Shown piece by piece: positions 41,560 through 52,349 of a stretch of DNA of 64,000 bases. The notes under the pieces were generated by a model. It made no database searches. It was not told the DNA's origin and worked only from the letters and a program-made list of their open reading frames with translations. Each line of letters begins with the position of its first letter. The first letter of the stretch is position 1. This DNA comes from Chloranthus sessilifolius (lineage: Eukaryota; Streptophyta; Magnoliopsida; Chloranthales; Chloranthaceae): positions 88,595,251 through 88,659,250 of the forward strand of contig CM037587.1 in NCBI GenBank assembly GCA_021018995.1, in the 5' to 3' direction. A program made the translations under genes and the position numbers.

Positions 41560-43100
41560 TCTAGGTCAATGACGTAACTCGCGCTTCACAGCACGAATCT
41601 CAGCATGTAAGGCATCCTCCCGAGCATCCTGATCTGCCATCCAACAGCCATGCAGGCTCTTATACCACTTTCGAGAAGCATTAGTAGCACCAAGAGCATC
41701 ACTCAGGGCTCCTTCTAGACGAAGGACCTCACACTCTGCAAAACTAGCTCTTGCTTCTACAACATCGGCTCTGAAAGTGTGTTTCACTAAACATTCGTGC
41801 AGGACCAGCTTCTCATCTATCAACAGCTCAATCCGAGCCAGAAGCATTGACTCCTTTCGTGGCCAAGGCCTCTCCGAACCACTGCACTCCACGTAATCCA
41901 CGCAATGGACAAAGGGCCTCTTCGATAGCAGCCAGGCCTCATACCCCGAAGAAGTCCGAAAAGAATCCCCTTACTCCAAACCACACATGCATCGACTAAC
42001 GTGTCTCCCAAAGAGCGGTTATCCTATCCAAGTCTCTCGAGGACCCCCAAGAAAAGATCAGTCCACACAAGGGAGGTCTCTCCGAGCAGGGCACCTGCTA
42101 GGTATAACCAAACTGGCGCATTACCCGAGAGGGAAAATAATAAGTACTGCCGGTCAATCTAAGAAGGGTGATTCCCTCGTGATCTCCGACTCGAACCACT
42201 GGGAAGGTCCTATCCAACCATGAAAGCCTCCACATCAGCTCAGCCTCGGCCAACCAAAGTTTCAGCTTGCATATATTCCCTCATGGTAACTTATGGCATT
42301 GGCCCAAAAAGCAGCGAGCCACCTCTCCACGAACCATATAAAAGCGAGGCATGGGCCTCAAAATGGTGAGATGCTCCCCAAGCCAAACTTGGAGCAGAGC
42401 AAGGCATCCTTGGAGGCACTCAACCTTTCCTAAGGCAAAAGCATCGAGACAATGGTAAAGCTCTGTCAAAGCCAGATGCATCATGGAACAGCCTCCTTCA
42501 AGCTCTGTCAACATGTCGCAAAGTGCTAGGGATAAACTCTCTCCCCCAGTATAGAAAAGGACCTCTCAGAGAAGGGAGGGAATGAAAGCTTTCACGTTAT
42601 GGATATTTCTAACTTACAATTTTTGCAAGCTTTCATCGCCAAAAATTTCTCTTAGCAATTTTATCGAACAACTGGTGGGCCCACTGACAAGGCTTTTCTC
42701 ATAATCGACTTTTTTCAAGCCCAAAGTCGTATGGACGGCTTTAGCATAACCTAGTTTCGGCAATACCCTAGCGAGGCCTCTGTGTAATTTCAAGCCCGAT
42801 AGGTTGAAGAGCTCCTCAAGAGTGGGAGATAACTCACGGTTCCCAAAATAGAAGACATGGGTATCCACTTCCCAAAGTGAAGCCACCACATGAAGGAGAT
42901 CCCAAAGCAAGGGAATGCCAAGAAAGGACGGGAGACGGGCCAGCTCGAGTTGATCCAAGCTTGTCTTCATTTAAACTTTTGAGTCATTTCTTTAAAAAAT
43001 TGGGCCCCCCGCCCAAAGAGGGAAGTATAAAGGTCTCAGACCTTTGTGGGACCTCCCCAAGGAAGGAGGGGTCGAAAAGCGTGTCCATGGTCATTCAAAC
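41560..43100 (-). pseudogene. Tat-C antisense extra ORF, plant-mobile-domain-like N-terminus and coiled-coil C-terminus
   Basis: A minus-strand reading frame inside a plus-strand element, downstream of integrase. Pieces: 42970-42614 (MKTSLDQLELARLPSF, then VDTHVFYFGNRELSPTLEEL, resembling the plant mobile domain opening in which a residue pair before 'TPTLxDV' is conserved), then the same frame after a stop to about 42120 (ending FPSRVMRQFGY, a conserved tail motif of such proteins), and, after a frameshift, 41901-41566, rich in Glu/Ala/Arg heptads. Antisense extra ORFs of this sort are known in Tat-type elements (for example maize Grande). The function is not established. It has its own upstream word array at 43256-43420 and TATA-like CTTATATTT near 43164-43170 (minus). 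Confidence 0.7.
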
Positions 43101-43255
43101 ATGTTCAAAATAATCACAAATCAATGTAGGACAATGGACCCACCCTTGGGAAGAAAGAAAAAAATATAAGGAAACAAAACTTAAAAACCTAGCTCAAGAT
43201 AATGAGAAATAGGTGCATTCTCGGGCTTTAATGACCCACTGCCAACCCAGGTATA

Positions 43256-43420
43256 CCTAGCATATGTATTACATACGCTAGGCCAAATTTTCCCAGAATG
43301 GCCTAGCGTATGTACTACATACGCTAGGCCAAAAATCCCCAATATTTTCCTAGCATATGTATTACATACACTAGGCCAGAAAATGCCCAGAAATGCCTAG
43401 CGTATTTAATACATACGCTA
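43256..43420. repeat. Word array upstream of the Tat-C antisense extra ORF
   Basis: Four palindromes with the same word as the Tat-C LTR and leader (CCTAGCATATG/CATACGCTAGG, CCTAGCGTATG/CATACGCTAGGC, CCTAGCATATG/CATACACTAGGC, CCTAGCGTATTTAATACATACGCTAG), about 45 bases apart. Relative to the minus-strand ORF it lies about 290 bases upstream of the candidate ATG (42970). Confidence 0.9.
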
Positions 43421-43430
43421 GACCAAAAAA

Positions 43431-44165
43431 TGATGCAAAGAGGATTTGTCCTCCTTCCCCTTTTTTCACTTATTTCACCTACACTTTTGTTGCACCCCAA
43501 GCCACGAGCTGAGGCACCAGGAATTTATCACCTAAACCTGTGTGCAAGAATCATTAATGCTAGTAAACAAACAAAAAAGCATATGGACCCCAGTCATTAC
43601 AGCCAAAACATCAAGGGGCTTTTCGCATTTTTGGCAAGCTTATGGCTACCCTGCAGAAAAGTACAAGACACAAGGCAGTTCCATAAGCCATCCAATGGCT
43701 CTTTCTTTACTCAAACAAGAGGGCCACATCCAAAATAAGAAACAACCAGCAAATATTTTTTCATTCAAAAGAGTACCCAAAGTTTGCCAAGCAGGCGCAC
43801 CATCATTACAAATTAATTCCAGAAAGCGTCTAAAGTTAAAATGGTCATAAACAAACGAAAAAAAGCCACAGAGGCAGTCTCCAATTATGCTCCAGGTCCT
43901 TTAGAGCCCCTCTTCCATGAACGCTTGGTCCATTGGAATGTCCGGGTATCACCCGCGCAAGACCATGCCTGAGACAACCGGCTAGGCAGTGAACGTGACT
44001 CCTTCTCCCGAGCACGCTGGAAGCACCATGCCAAAAGAATTAGTTAGGGGAAAACATAAACCAAATGTGGAGGGACAACACAACATCAGTACTCACCACT
44101 TCGGCTTCTCAAAGGTCAACAATGTTACGGTAGTAGTCCGCCTGCTGGACCGCGGACTCGGGAAC
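43431..44165. other. Unassigned stretch between Tat-C and the mobile-domain pseudogene
   Basis: No word copy, LTR motif or protein signature. It may be the 3' flank of the minus-strand pseudogene, or the unrecognised end of Tat-C. Short open frames lack any conserved motif. Confidence 0.35.
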
Positions 44166-46300
44166 CTACAAGTGGAAGAATAGAAAGGTCAGTGGTGCGA
44201 AAAGACCAAGAGGGCGTATAACCAACTGAAAAGAACTCACCCCAGGGATCAGCTCGGGAGGATGTACTCTAACTGCCTCAACAGAAAGACGTGTGTGCTC
44301 AGCCGCGTCAGCACAAAGGGAGAGAAAAAATGCATCATCCATGTGCTGGAAGGCACCCTGAGTCCCTGTGGCAGACACCCCAACACCAGAAGCATCCGAA
44401 GGTCCTGCACCTATCTCCTCTGAAGGTCTCACCTCTGCACCCACACTAGATCTCGCCGTTTCATCAAACTGAAAAAGGAAGGGAGAGCAAGGGAACCAAT
44501 TAGCAAAGCACTACCTTAATAAATGAAAGTTGAATCAATGGGCAACCTCCAAATGCTAAGAAATTAGCACCATGAATGAAATGTGGAAGGAGAGTTCGAT
44601 ATGGGAGGGACTCATACCACGGGTAATACCCCCCATACTGAAACAAGTCGTCAGCCGAAATCTCGTGATGGAGCAGTCTCCTGGTAAGCTCCTCTACTGA
44701 ACCCTCTGGAGCCATGACATCCTCAGGGAGATCCAACGGCACCGTAAAAAGGTCCCGATACTAATGGACAACCCTCTCCTAGATAGTAAGCTCGAACCTA
44801 GGCACCATAGAAAAGGATGACCTGACGATCGACGAACAGTAGAGACTGCCCAACAGCAGCACGGTCGTGAAATGGGGAGCCAACATATGGATCAAAAGCA
44901 ATCTGTGTAAAAAAAGGGGCAAGGACCGTCAATGAATCAATACAATCATAGCCGAAAAAATCCAACTAACAAAAGGAGAATCAAACCTGGTAAGGGATCA
45001 TCAGGTTAAACTGCACTCTCAGACCCAATTCCAGGTGTTTCATCCCTGCCTCTCTACGACAATTTGGGAGTCAGCAACTCATAAGAGGATAAGTTTACTC
45101 ATCCAAAAAGAACCAGGGGTGACAAGTAGGAAGTGCAGATACCCCCAGATCTGAGAAGATAGATAAACAAAGAGCATATCAAATCAAAGAGTAGAAAATA
45201 AAAGTTAGAAATGACAAAGGGATGGGCAGAATAGGTTACCTCGATCACATGCCAAAAGTCGAGGATGGAAGCGACCTCCCCAATGGAAGTTCTAGCCAGG
45301 CTATCCATCAGTACCGTATATCCGGCGCCTCCCCAATCAGAGCGATGCACGTCCCACCAATTCTCCATTAGACAATGGAGAGACAATGCAACATAACCCC
45401 CACTGGCATTGCCAAGAATAGTCTTGCCCAAAAGATAAAGTAGGGAGATACGAGCCAGCACCAGGGCACGCTTGGTCTCTATAGCAACGTCCACATCTAG
45501 TTGGAATGGATCGACCAGCTCATCGGCCTCAAAAAGGCTCTCCAACCAAGATAATTTGACCTCGGAGCCTGTCATGTTGCCAGAGGAGGGATAGACCCCA
45601 ATCAATCGGGTCACTTCCTCACAACTAGGAATGCGGGGGCAGACTACCGGGTACCCCCTCTATCGCAATCCCCGTAATCATGGCCCAATCTACAGGGGTG
45701 ATGATCATCTCGACAACGGGCATATGAAAGGTCATAGTCTCTGGGCAAAACCTCTCTATCAGGGCCCTCACGTAGGCCATATCACCCTGCATGGCGGGGC
45801 AAGATAGAAAGTCTCGAAAGCCCGCTTGGGCCAGGAGAAACCTCACGGTGAAGGGAAGTTAGGCATAGAAATTCTGAAGGTGACACCACCCCCACGAAAC
45901 ATGAGATGGGGCAAGGGTTGCATCAAAAGAGTAGAAGGCATCAGATCCTTGAATATAAAAAAAAAAAAGAGAGAGGAAAGAGAAAGAGAAAAGAGAGAAG
46001 AGAGAAGCATGAACAAAGGAAAGAAACCAAAGAACTCTTTCCTTTACCTGCCTGGTGATCCCGAAGTTGGAGATGTGGGTGTACTGCTGATGGAGCAGCC
46101 CACTGCGAGCCACCTCACCCTGCATCTCGTACCAAATACGAGATGGCCGCTGCACCTCGACAAGGCGCTCACCCCGAATGCCAATGATCACCTCCGGGCT
46201 ACCCTCACTATCATGGCCCTCCTCACTCGATCCACTATGCGTCGTCCTAAAAAAAAAAGGAGAGAAGAGAAACATCAATCAAATATTAGGAGAAGGTAAG
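44166..46300 (-). pseudogene. Plant mobile domain (PMD) pseudogene, apparently with introns
   Basis: PMD motifs on the minus strand in order: VRFLLAQAGFRDFL (about 45846), ALIERFCPETMTFHMP and MTGIAIEGVPG-like (TTHTFHLP/MTPTLQDV region), ARISLLYLLGKTILGNASGG with WGGAGYTVLMDSLAR (45480-45280), then a GT...AG intron candidate at 45151-45239 joining an IWGYLHFL segment (the conserved W-x-Y-E/x-H-F strand of PMD). A second GT-AG candidate follows (about 45056-45108). C-terminal pieces at 44742-44500 (LPEDVMAPEGSVEELTRRL) and 44444-44166. A single-base shift near 45650 and stops make it non-functional. PMD proteins (MAIN/MAIL in hosts; also carried by transposons) affect gene silencing and RNA processing. 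LTR-D lies directly upstream in the same orientation. Whether it is host-derived or element-borne is open. Confidence 0.75.
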
Positions 46301-46736
46301 AAAAAGAAAGTCAAGCACTCAACTATAAGCCTAAAGCCAAATAGAGGTAAGTATGCTCCCAACAAAAGAGGGCGAGTCTCGTCATCCAAAAATAAAAACA
46401 AAAATGCAAAAAGATCTATCTACATGCATTTTACAAAAAAATAATGTCTTCTTCCATAAAGCATCACAAAAGAAAACTATAAATAAATATACATGTGTAC
46501 AAACAAAAAATGCTTTTTACCAAAGGGGCACCTACAGCCCTGGGATTCACATGGAAAACCCACATGTGCACATTCATGTCGGGTTCGAGATAAAAAAAAA
46601 TGATCATAAAAAAATAATGATGATAAAAAATAAATAAATAAATAATAGGGCATAATTAGACCAAGGTTCCATAAAAATCCATGCCAATATGCATAAAAAA
46701 ATCAACTAAATGAATCATGAATAATTGCATTTACAA
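46301..46736. other. AT-rich low-complexity stretch
   Basis: Contains AAATAAATAAATAAATAATAG and other A-rich runs (46590-46650). No coding or LTR signature. It separates the PMD pseudogene from LTR-D, and the missing U5 end of LTR-D should lie here. Confidence 0.4.
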
Positions 46737-48025
46737 GGAAGGACTTCGGTTATCAATCGAGAAGGTGTTGGGTACCCGATCGATCCGCTCGTAAGTGGTC
46801 TCTATTATGGCCAAGTGTATACAAAAAAAAGATAGAAAATGGGTAGTATTTCCCCTTGCCCGAAGGCACCTGGATCCTATTGAGCTCTCTGCAATCACTG
46901 AAATTTCAGTAGTGTAACTGCTCAAATCGTAGGATTGAAGAAAAGCAAAAAAGATGGTAGAGGAGTAGAGGAGTAGAGGAGTAGAGGGGAGAGCCGGAGC
47001 TCTTGGGCCCTTCTAGCATCGTTGTTGGATCTTCGCTTGAGACAAACCCCGGTGAGCTTCCAGGGTTTAGAGAAAGGTTCTAACTTGCTATGGCTAGAGA
47101 GGTATGAACTAGGGAGTGATGGTATGAGAGATGAGTGAAGGGTACTAAGGCTAAGTCTTAGATAAATGGATGATGGAAGTGTAATGGTGAGGGAAGAACT
47201 AAAGTTCTAAGGCTTGGATGGTTTAAAACTTGGAAATGGGAGAGTATTTTTGTAGAATTTTTTCTATAGGATTTTCAAAAGGTGTCCTTAAACAAGGGGG
47301 GGTGGGTCTCTATTTATAGAGTTTGAGGTGATTAGTGAGCCATTAACTCACTAATGGGTTTAGCAATTAGGTAATAGGAAATCTAAGGTTTTTGGGGTTT
47401 TTGAGGGGTCAAAGAAGTGTGAAATGGGTTTAATGGTAGATGATGGGATGATGACTTGAATGGAAAAAGGGTAATACCTAAAGTCTAAAAGGGCATAAGG
47501 GTTCTAAAGAAATATACCCCAAAGTCTAGGATGGCCCACAAGTCAAACCCCAAAATAGAAATCAGCCATTTTTTAGAAAAAATAGGTTTTTAAGGCATGC
47601 GTGCATAGTAAGCACGCATGCTTTAAGAACCAAGTCAAGAATGGAGAAGTTCAGGCTCCTGCTGGGGCCCATTATGAAGCAAAGAAAAATTAGCTTTCTG
47701 TGCATACCATGCATGCATAGCCAATTTCTGTCGGAAAATTGCCTATGCATGCATACTATGCACGCACAACCAAATTTTGGCAGAAAATACGAGGGCTGAT
47801 TTGTGGCCCCAGATTAGGTCCAGTATGGGTCCAATGGGTTTTGTTTGGGTTCTATGGGTCTGGTTGGGGTTTCTAAGGGCCCGGGAAGGTTTGTAAGAAT
47901 CTGGGTTGGCTTCTAAAGGTTCGGGTTAAACTCTAAGGATTTAGGAAGTTCTTTCGGAAGCTCGGAAGTACGTTGTTCTCAAAGTATGGGTCAGTCGAGC
48001 CTTGGGACAATTTTGGGTGCCTACA
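46737..48025 (-). repeat. LTR-D: minus-strand Tat LTR, U5 end missing
   Basis: Read on the minus strand it starts TGTAGGCACCCAAAATTGTCCC at 48025 and follows the Tat-C LTR (same opening, same spacers around the word array, then GTGCCTTCGGGCAAG and GGGTACCCAACACCTT) to 46737. The last roughly 150 bases present in Tat-C (from AAGAGGC to GGTTGCA) are absent. No primer site was found. It may be the 5' LTR for the PMD pseudogene or a truncated solo LTR. Confidence 0.8.
47585..47770 (-). repeat. Word array in LTR-D: GCATGCATA/TATGCACGCATGC-type
   Basis: Three palindromes of about 22-26 bases (GCATGCGTGCATAGTAAGCACGCATGC and variants). Surrounding spacers align with those in the Tat-C LTR (for example a GGAGCCTGAACTTCTCC stretch against GGAACTGAACCTCTAGG), but the word is different. 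Confidence 0.85.
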
Positions 48026-48897
48026 CTAGTAAATGGTCTAAAATTATCTAAGATATAACCATATACATCTCAGTATATTCCAGCCTCAAGCCTGCCAAAA
48101 TTTAATCTAATTCCATAAACTATAAGACAAAAATTCAATGCTAATCACATATAAGCTAGTCTAGCATTTAAGTGATCTAAGACCATTCATTTTGATCATG
48201 GTTAAACCAGTAGATGATGAGATGAAGTTCTAATATTTCATATAAATATTTACCAGGTCATAATTTCTACGAAATTTCTATGCAAGTAAGATCATTCAAC
48301 ACTATACTATACATAGAATCAAGATGTATCTATAGGCACTATTTGTCCTAATATTCCATGATCACCATAGTAGTTTCTAGAGATCAAAAATCAAAGATTA
48401 TCATCTACAGAACTTATATTTTTCAGCCATAAATTCTATTTAATCTATTTTATATGGCTGGTAACACAAAGTCAAAAACTTAAGATTTCTACACATTAGT
48501 GCATAGAGGTCATTTTTGACCAAATCTTGACCATTGGATGGCCTTGCATGATCATATGGATCACATGCCTAGCATCCAAGGGTCATGAACATGATATAAT
48601 TCTAGAATATTTACAATATTTAGATTAGAATGACATTTTAACCCACAAAAATTCAAGAATTTACAACTATGTGTTGGTATTAGCATCTTTGACCAATATA
48701 GACAATTGGATGGCCTTGCATGATCATGTAGATCACATGCATGGCATCCAAAGGAACTGGTCTAACATATATTCTAGAAAATCCAAAGTTTTCATAATAA
48801 ATCCATTTATTTTTTAAAAATTTAAAAGAAAACTCAAAGAAATTTGAATTTTTCTATACTTTGACCTATTTGACCAATCTAAACCATTGGATGGTTG
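48026..48897. repeat. Unassigned stretch with three 170-180-bp direct repeats
   Basis: Diverged units repeat a TTTGACC...GACCATTGGATGGCCTTGCATGATCA core at about 48515, 48690 and 48866, followed in two copies by TAGATCACATGC and GGCATCCAA. Periods are about 172 and 181 bases, a nucleosome-like satellite length. I see no coding sequence, LTR or family match. The third unit ends exactly at the LTR remnant (48898). Confidence 0.65.
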
Positions 48898-49295
48898 TGC
48901 AACTGTGGGCTCTTGCGAGTCCATCACGATGATGTGCTCTCTTAAAAAAGTTGGAGTTGCAACCCGAAGCTTTTGGTGTCCTTGGATACCCAAAATCAAT
49001 ATTATAAGCACCGAAGTGCAAAATATGACTCTGATTCACCGATCAACACCAAAGCCTCTTGAGTAAGGACTTCGGTTATCAATTGGGAAAGTGTTAGGCA
49101 CCCGATTGAGCCACTCACAAGCGGTCTCTACTATGGCTAAGTCTATGCTTAGATGTGTATAATATATATATATATAAGGAGAAAAATTAGCGACACTTCC
49201 CCTTGCCCAAAGGAACTCGGATCCTATTTGAACCCCCCGCAATCACTAGAATTTTGGCGGAGTAACGGCTCAAATTCCAAGACCCTACTGCTGCT
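48898..49295 (-). repeat. Remnant of a minus-strand Tat LTR (3' half), probably of Tat-F
   Basis: Minus strand reads the last roughly 400 bases of a Tat LTR, ending CACAGTTGCA (+ strand TGCAACTGTGGG at 48898), and matches the Tat-C LTR end and overlaps LTR-D. Its 5' half is missing and it is joined directly to the truncated Tekay-E LTR at 49296. Tat-F lies on the other side of Tekay-E in the same orientation, so this could be the 3' LTR of Tat-F. Confidence 0.7.
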
Positions 49296-51965
49296 CCGGA
49301 TCTAGTACAGGTTCAGCTCCTGCAATCATGACATATAGTCAAGGAATGAGCTTCATCTAAGCTCAGTAGGGGCATAACAATGCAAAATGATATAAAATTA
49401 TTCTACTCATGACATAGATGCATATACAAATCATTTTATCAGTTTCACAAAATATCCAAAGCATGCGAGCATAAACAAGTACTTGAAAACATTCATTCAT
49501 AAACATTTCATGTCAGGATGCAAGGAGTGTATGAATTCAAATCCAAAAATCAAGCAAGGAGCTAGAATTGGCTTTCATATCAAGCTTGGGATGGTGAGTT
49601 TGTATAAAACAAGCATATAGGATAATATAATCGAGCATGGCACAAAACAAGCACATAGGATCATAAAATCGAGCATAGCATATCTCATCGAGTAATCGAG
49701 TCACATAATATTAGTGTGAGTAATCCCTTAGCGGGAATAAAGCAATCCATAGCGAACACTAGGTTAGAACCCCGGGGACTCCACCCCTCCCTTGGAGATT
49801 CCACTCCACTCACAACTAATCACGAGAACGAGAATAGATTTGTGGCAATTGCATCCCATAGTGGGAACTGAGTAGTCTGTAGCAGACACAAGGTTAATAC
49901 CCCGAAGACTCCACCCCTCTCATGGAGGGCCCACTCTTCAGTTGAACACAATCTCACACATAGCATATACACGCGAACATTAACTAATGAGAGTTGGTTC
50001 TTATACATAACATGTTCACTTGAATACGAATGGACACGAATCATAACACAAAATAGACCTAGATTTCTCAATGGATCAGTGCAAGCAAGATGTCAAGTAA
50101 GTCATGTAATTTCATGTGCGGAGACAATTATAAATCATATGCATGGCTTTCATTTATCAGGTATGTGACGAAGATAGAAATCAGATACGAGCAATTCATT
50201 TATGTTATCCCATGGTTCAAGTCAAGCATATAACTTTGCATTCAAAATTTTCCTTCCTCAAGTCAAGTCGAGCACACATGTTGATTCTACAAGTTCAATT
50301 CGAGATGTTTTCCACTGCTTTTCTCCTAATTCACAAGGCCACACATATGTCTTAGTTATCAGTACTTAATACAATCACGCGCTCATGGTTCACAAGCACA
50401 CAAGTCAAATCAACCCTAAAACAAGGTTTCCTGCTCGAGCATGGCACATTCTTGCTCGAGCAATTCCCAGTGGCACCAACAATCACGCTCGGGCAGTTTG
50501 ACCCGAGCCGAATTGGCCTCGAAGTCCCACTCGAGTGTCTCCATTCTTGCTCGAGCGGTTTCCATATCACAAACCTTAAATCACACTCGAGCAGTTTTGT
50601 TCTAAGCGATTTTAGCTTACAAATCCCGCTCGAGCGGAGGCTTCGGGTATTTTCCCGCTTGAGCGACTCCAATCATGCTCGAGCGGTTTTTCAGTACAAA
50701 CCCTCATATCACTCTCGAGCAATTTCAACCAGAGCCAAATTGGCCTAGAATTCTCGCTCGAGCGTAGGCTTCAGGTGATTTTATGCTCGAGCGACTCTAA
50801 ACCACGCTCGAGCGAACATCACAGAACAGTCCTCCTTTACAGTTTGGTACCTCTGCTCGAGCTGGCCTTTATGGCTTCTCAAGTTGTCTCAACAACACCT
50901 AAATCACACCCTATACGAGTCATCACTCATTTACGAGATTCCCCTTCGAACACAACCAATTACACACAACTTCATACGCATTTACTAGTTTTAAAAACAC
51001 ACCATTCATTTCCCCAAATTTCAAAACACATGCAAGGGCTCCAACGGTCAAATCCCAGATGCATCCTTTCTCGCGATTGGCACACGTTCAATCCGTGAAA
51101 TCTTTGCATGCGGCTTCAATTATCAATACTCAACAATAAGACTCAGATTCTAAAACACAACACATGTGTCATGAGGGTTACCTTTATTAGTTTCCCTTGC
51201 ATGCGAAGTTCTACAGCACGTCGGCGTCGAATTAACAGTCAAAGCATCGATTCTATGACCCGTGCAGTGCTCTTCGCCTTAATCGAGTGGACCACCGAGT
51301 GTGGGGCTCTCAAAGGTTGAATCGAGCAACTCCTATTTGAATGAAAGGGTTTTTGAGAGAGCTCAAAGGGTTGGGTTTACAAGGAAGCAAACAAGGAGAA
51401 GGGCAACGGCTTCTCTTCCTCTCTCTAGTTTCTCCTCGAGCTGCAGCAACCGGCTCTCCTCAATGCAATGATTTACATGTTTACGTGAGGAGGTGGCTAA
51501 ATAGAAGGTGGTTTGGGTTGGGTGTATAGCTCATGTACACAAGGGTTATGTATACCTCCATCACTTGGCTCTAATTTCATGGGCCATAGTGTCCCTATTT
51601 CACATGGGGCTTGGCTCACGTAACTTCTAACGGGTCTTAATGGCATGTGGGTTCAACTGGGTCTTAAGTGACCAATCTACTCTAGCATTTGCCTTCCAAG
51701 TGGTCCGAAGGAACCTTAATTCCTAATTAGACCCAAGATAGGTTGGCTTCCACAGGGTCTGTGGGCTTAGGTTCAAATAAATCTCAATCCAATTGGTCCC
51801 CATATGGGTCTCAAGTGTACTAGTTTCCTATGGGTCTCCAATGACCAACTTTCAAATGGATCAAGTGGGCAAGTGTCTAAGTGGATTTCTTCTGTTCGAG
51901 ATCTAGTGGTCTGTGACACACCATTTGTTCTGAATTACACGATCGTGACTTTATAGGGTGTCACA
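49296..51965 (-). repeat. Tekay-E 3' LTR, truncated
   Basis: Matches 59835-62246. It starts (minus) TGTGACACCC at 51965 next to the polypurine tract and stops at 49296, about 450 bases short of the LTR end, where it joins the Tat LTR remnant. It holds about 270 bases (50030-50320) that the 5' LTR lacks. Confidence 0.88.
50433..50870 (-). repeat. Word array in Tekay-E 3' LTR: CGCTCGAGCG-type
   Basis: About 13 copies of CGCTCGAGCG or a one-to-two-base variant (CTCGAGCA, CTCGGGCA, CTTGAGCG) 25-45 bases apart. The core CTCGAG is a palindrome. Copies at matching places in the 5' LTR (60705-61146) differ mainly at CG sites. Confidence 0.9.
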
Positions 51966-51980
51966 TCCTCCCCTCCTTAC
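51966..51980 (-). other. Polypurine tract of Tekay-E
   Basis: Minus strand GTAAGGAGGGGAGGA immediately before the LTR start TGTGACACC, as expected for plus-strand priming. Confidence 0.85.
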
Positions 51981-52349
51981 GAAAACTTTTGTCCTTGAAA
52001 ATTGACGTTTGTAATATGGGTTTTGGAAGACTCTAAAATTTTAGTGTTTTATTCTACCATACTTTTAAGATAAGAGTGTATCTAAAAGAGAACTATTTTA
52101 CTGTGATAACGATTGGTTTACTGATGATGAAGACATTTCATTGAGAAATAAAAGCTAACACTGTGTTCTACCATCTGAAAGACATACTAATATATCGCTC
52201 ATTCCTTTGGCAGTCATTGATAAGTATTTATGACAACCCTACAATTTCAATATGCCAAACAAGAACTTTGCAGTTTTCTATATAGTAACTTTATGGCATC
52301 ATTCTATAATCATTAAAATTGACAGAATGGCATAGAATACAAAATGATC
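51981..52349 (-). other. Non-coding stretch between extra ORF and polypurine tract
   Basis: AT-rich, nothing recognisable beyond a few short frames. Confidence 0.4.

Larger units (their letters stand above)
28308..43430 (+). mobile_element. Tat-C: Tat-lineage element with antisense extra ORF, 3' LTR not found
   Basis: A long plus-strand element: LTR, primer site, 1.4-kb leader, gag, aspartic protease, G-patch, reverse transcriptase, RNase H, a second (archaeal-type) RNase H, integrase, a 3' region with two tandem repeat arrays, and an antisense extra ORF with its own word array. The duplicated RNase H places it in the Tat lineage. The right boundary is uncertain: 43430 is the end of the last word copy shared with its LTR. 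No plus-strand copy of the LTR occurs after it in the window. Confidence 0.85.

Noticed and set aside
50433-50870. XhoI-like CTCGAG sites as cloning-vector trace
   Set aside because: Copies vary, occur in both LTRs at matching places, and are embedded in LTR sequence.
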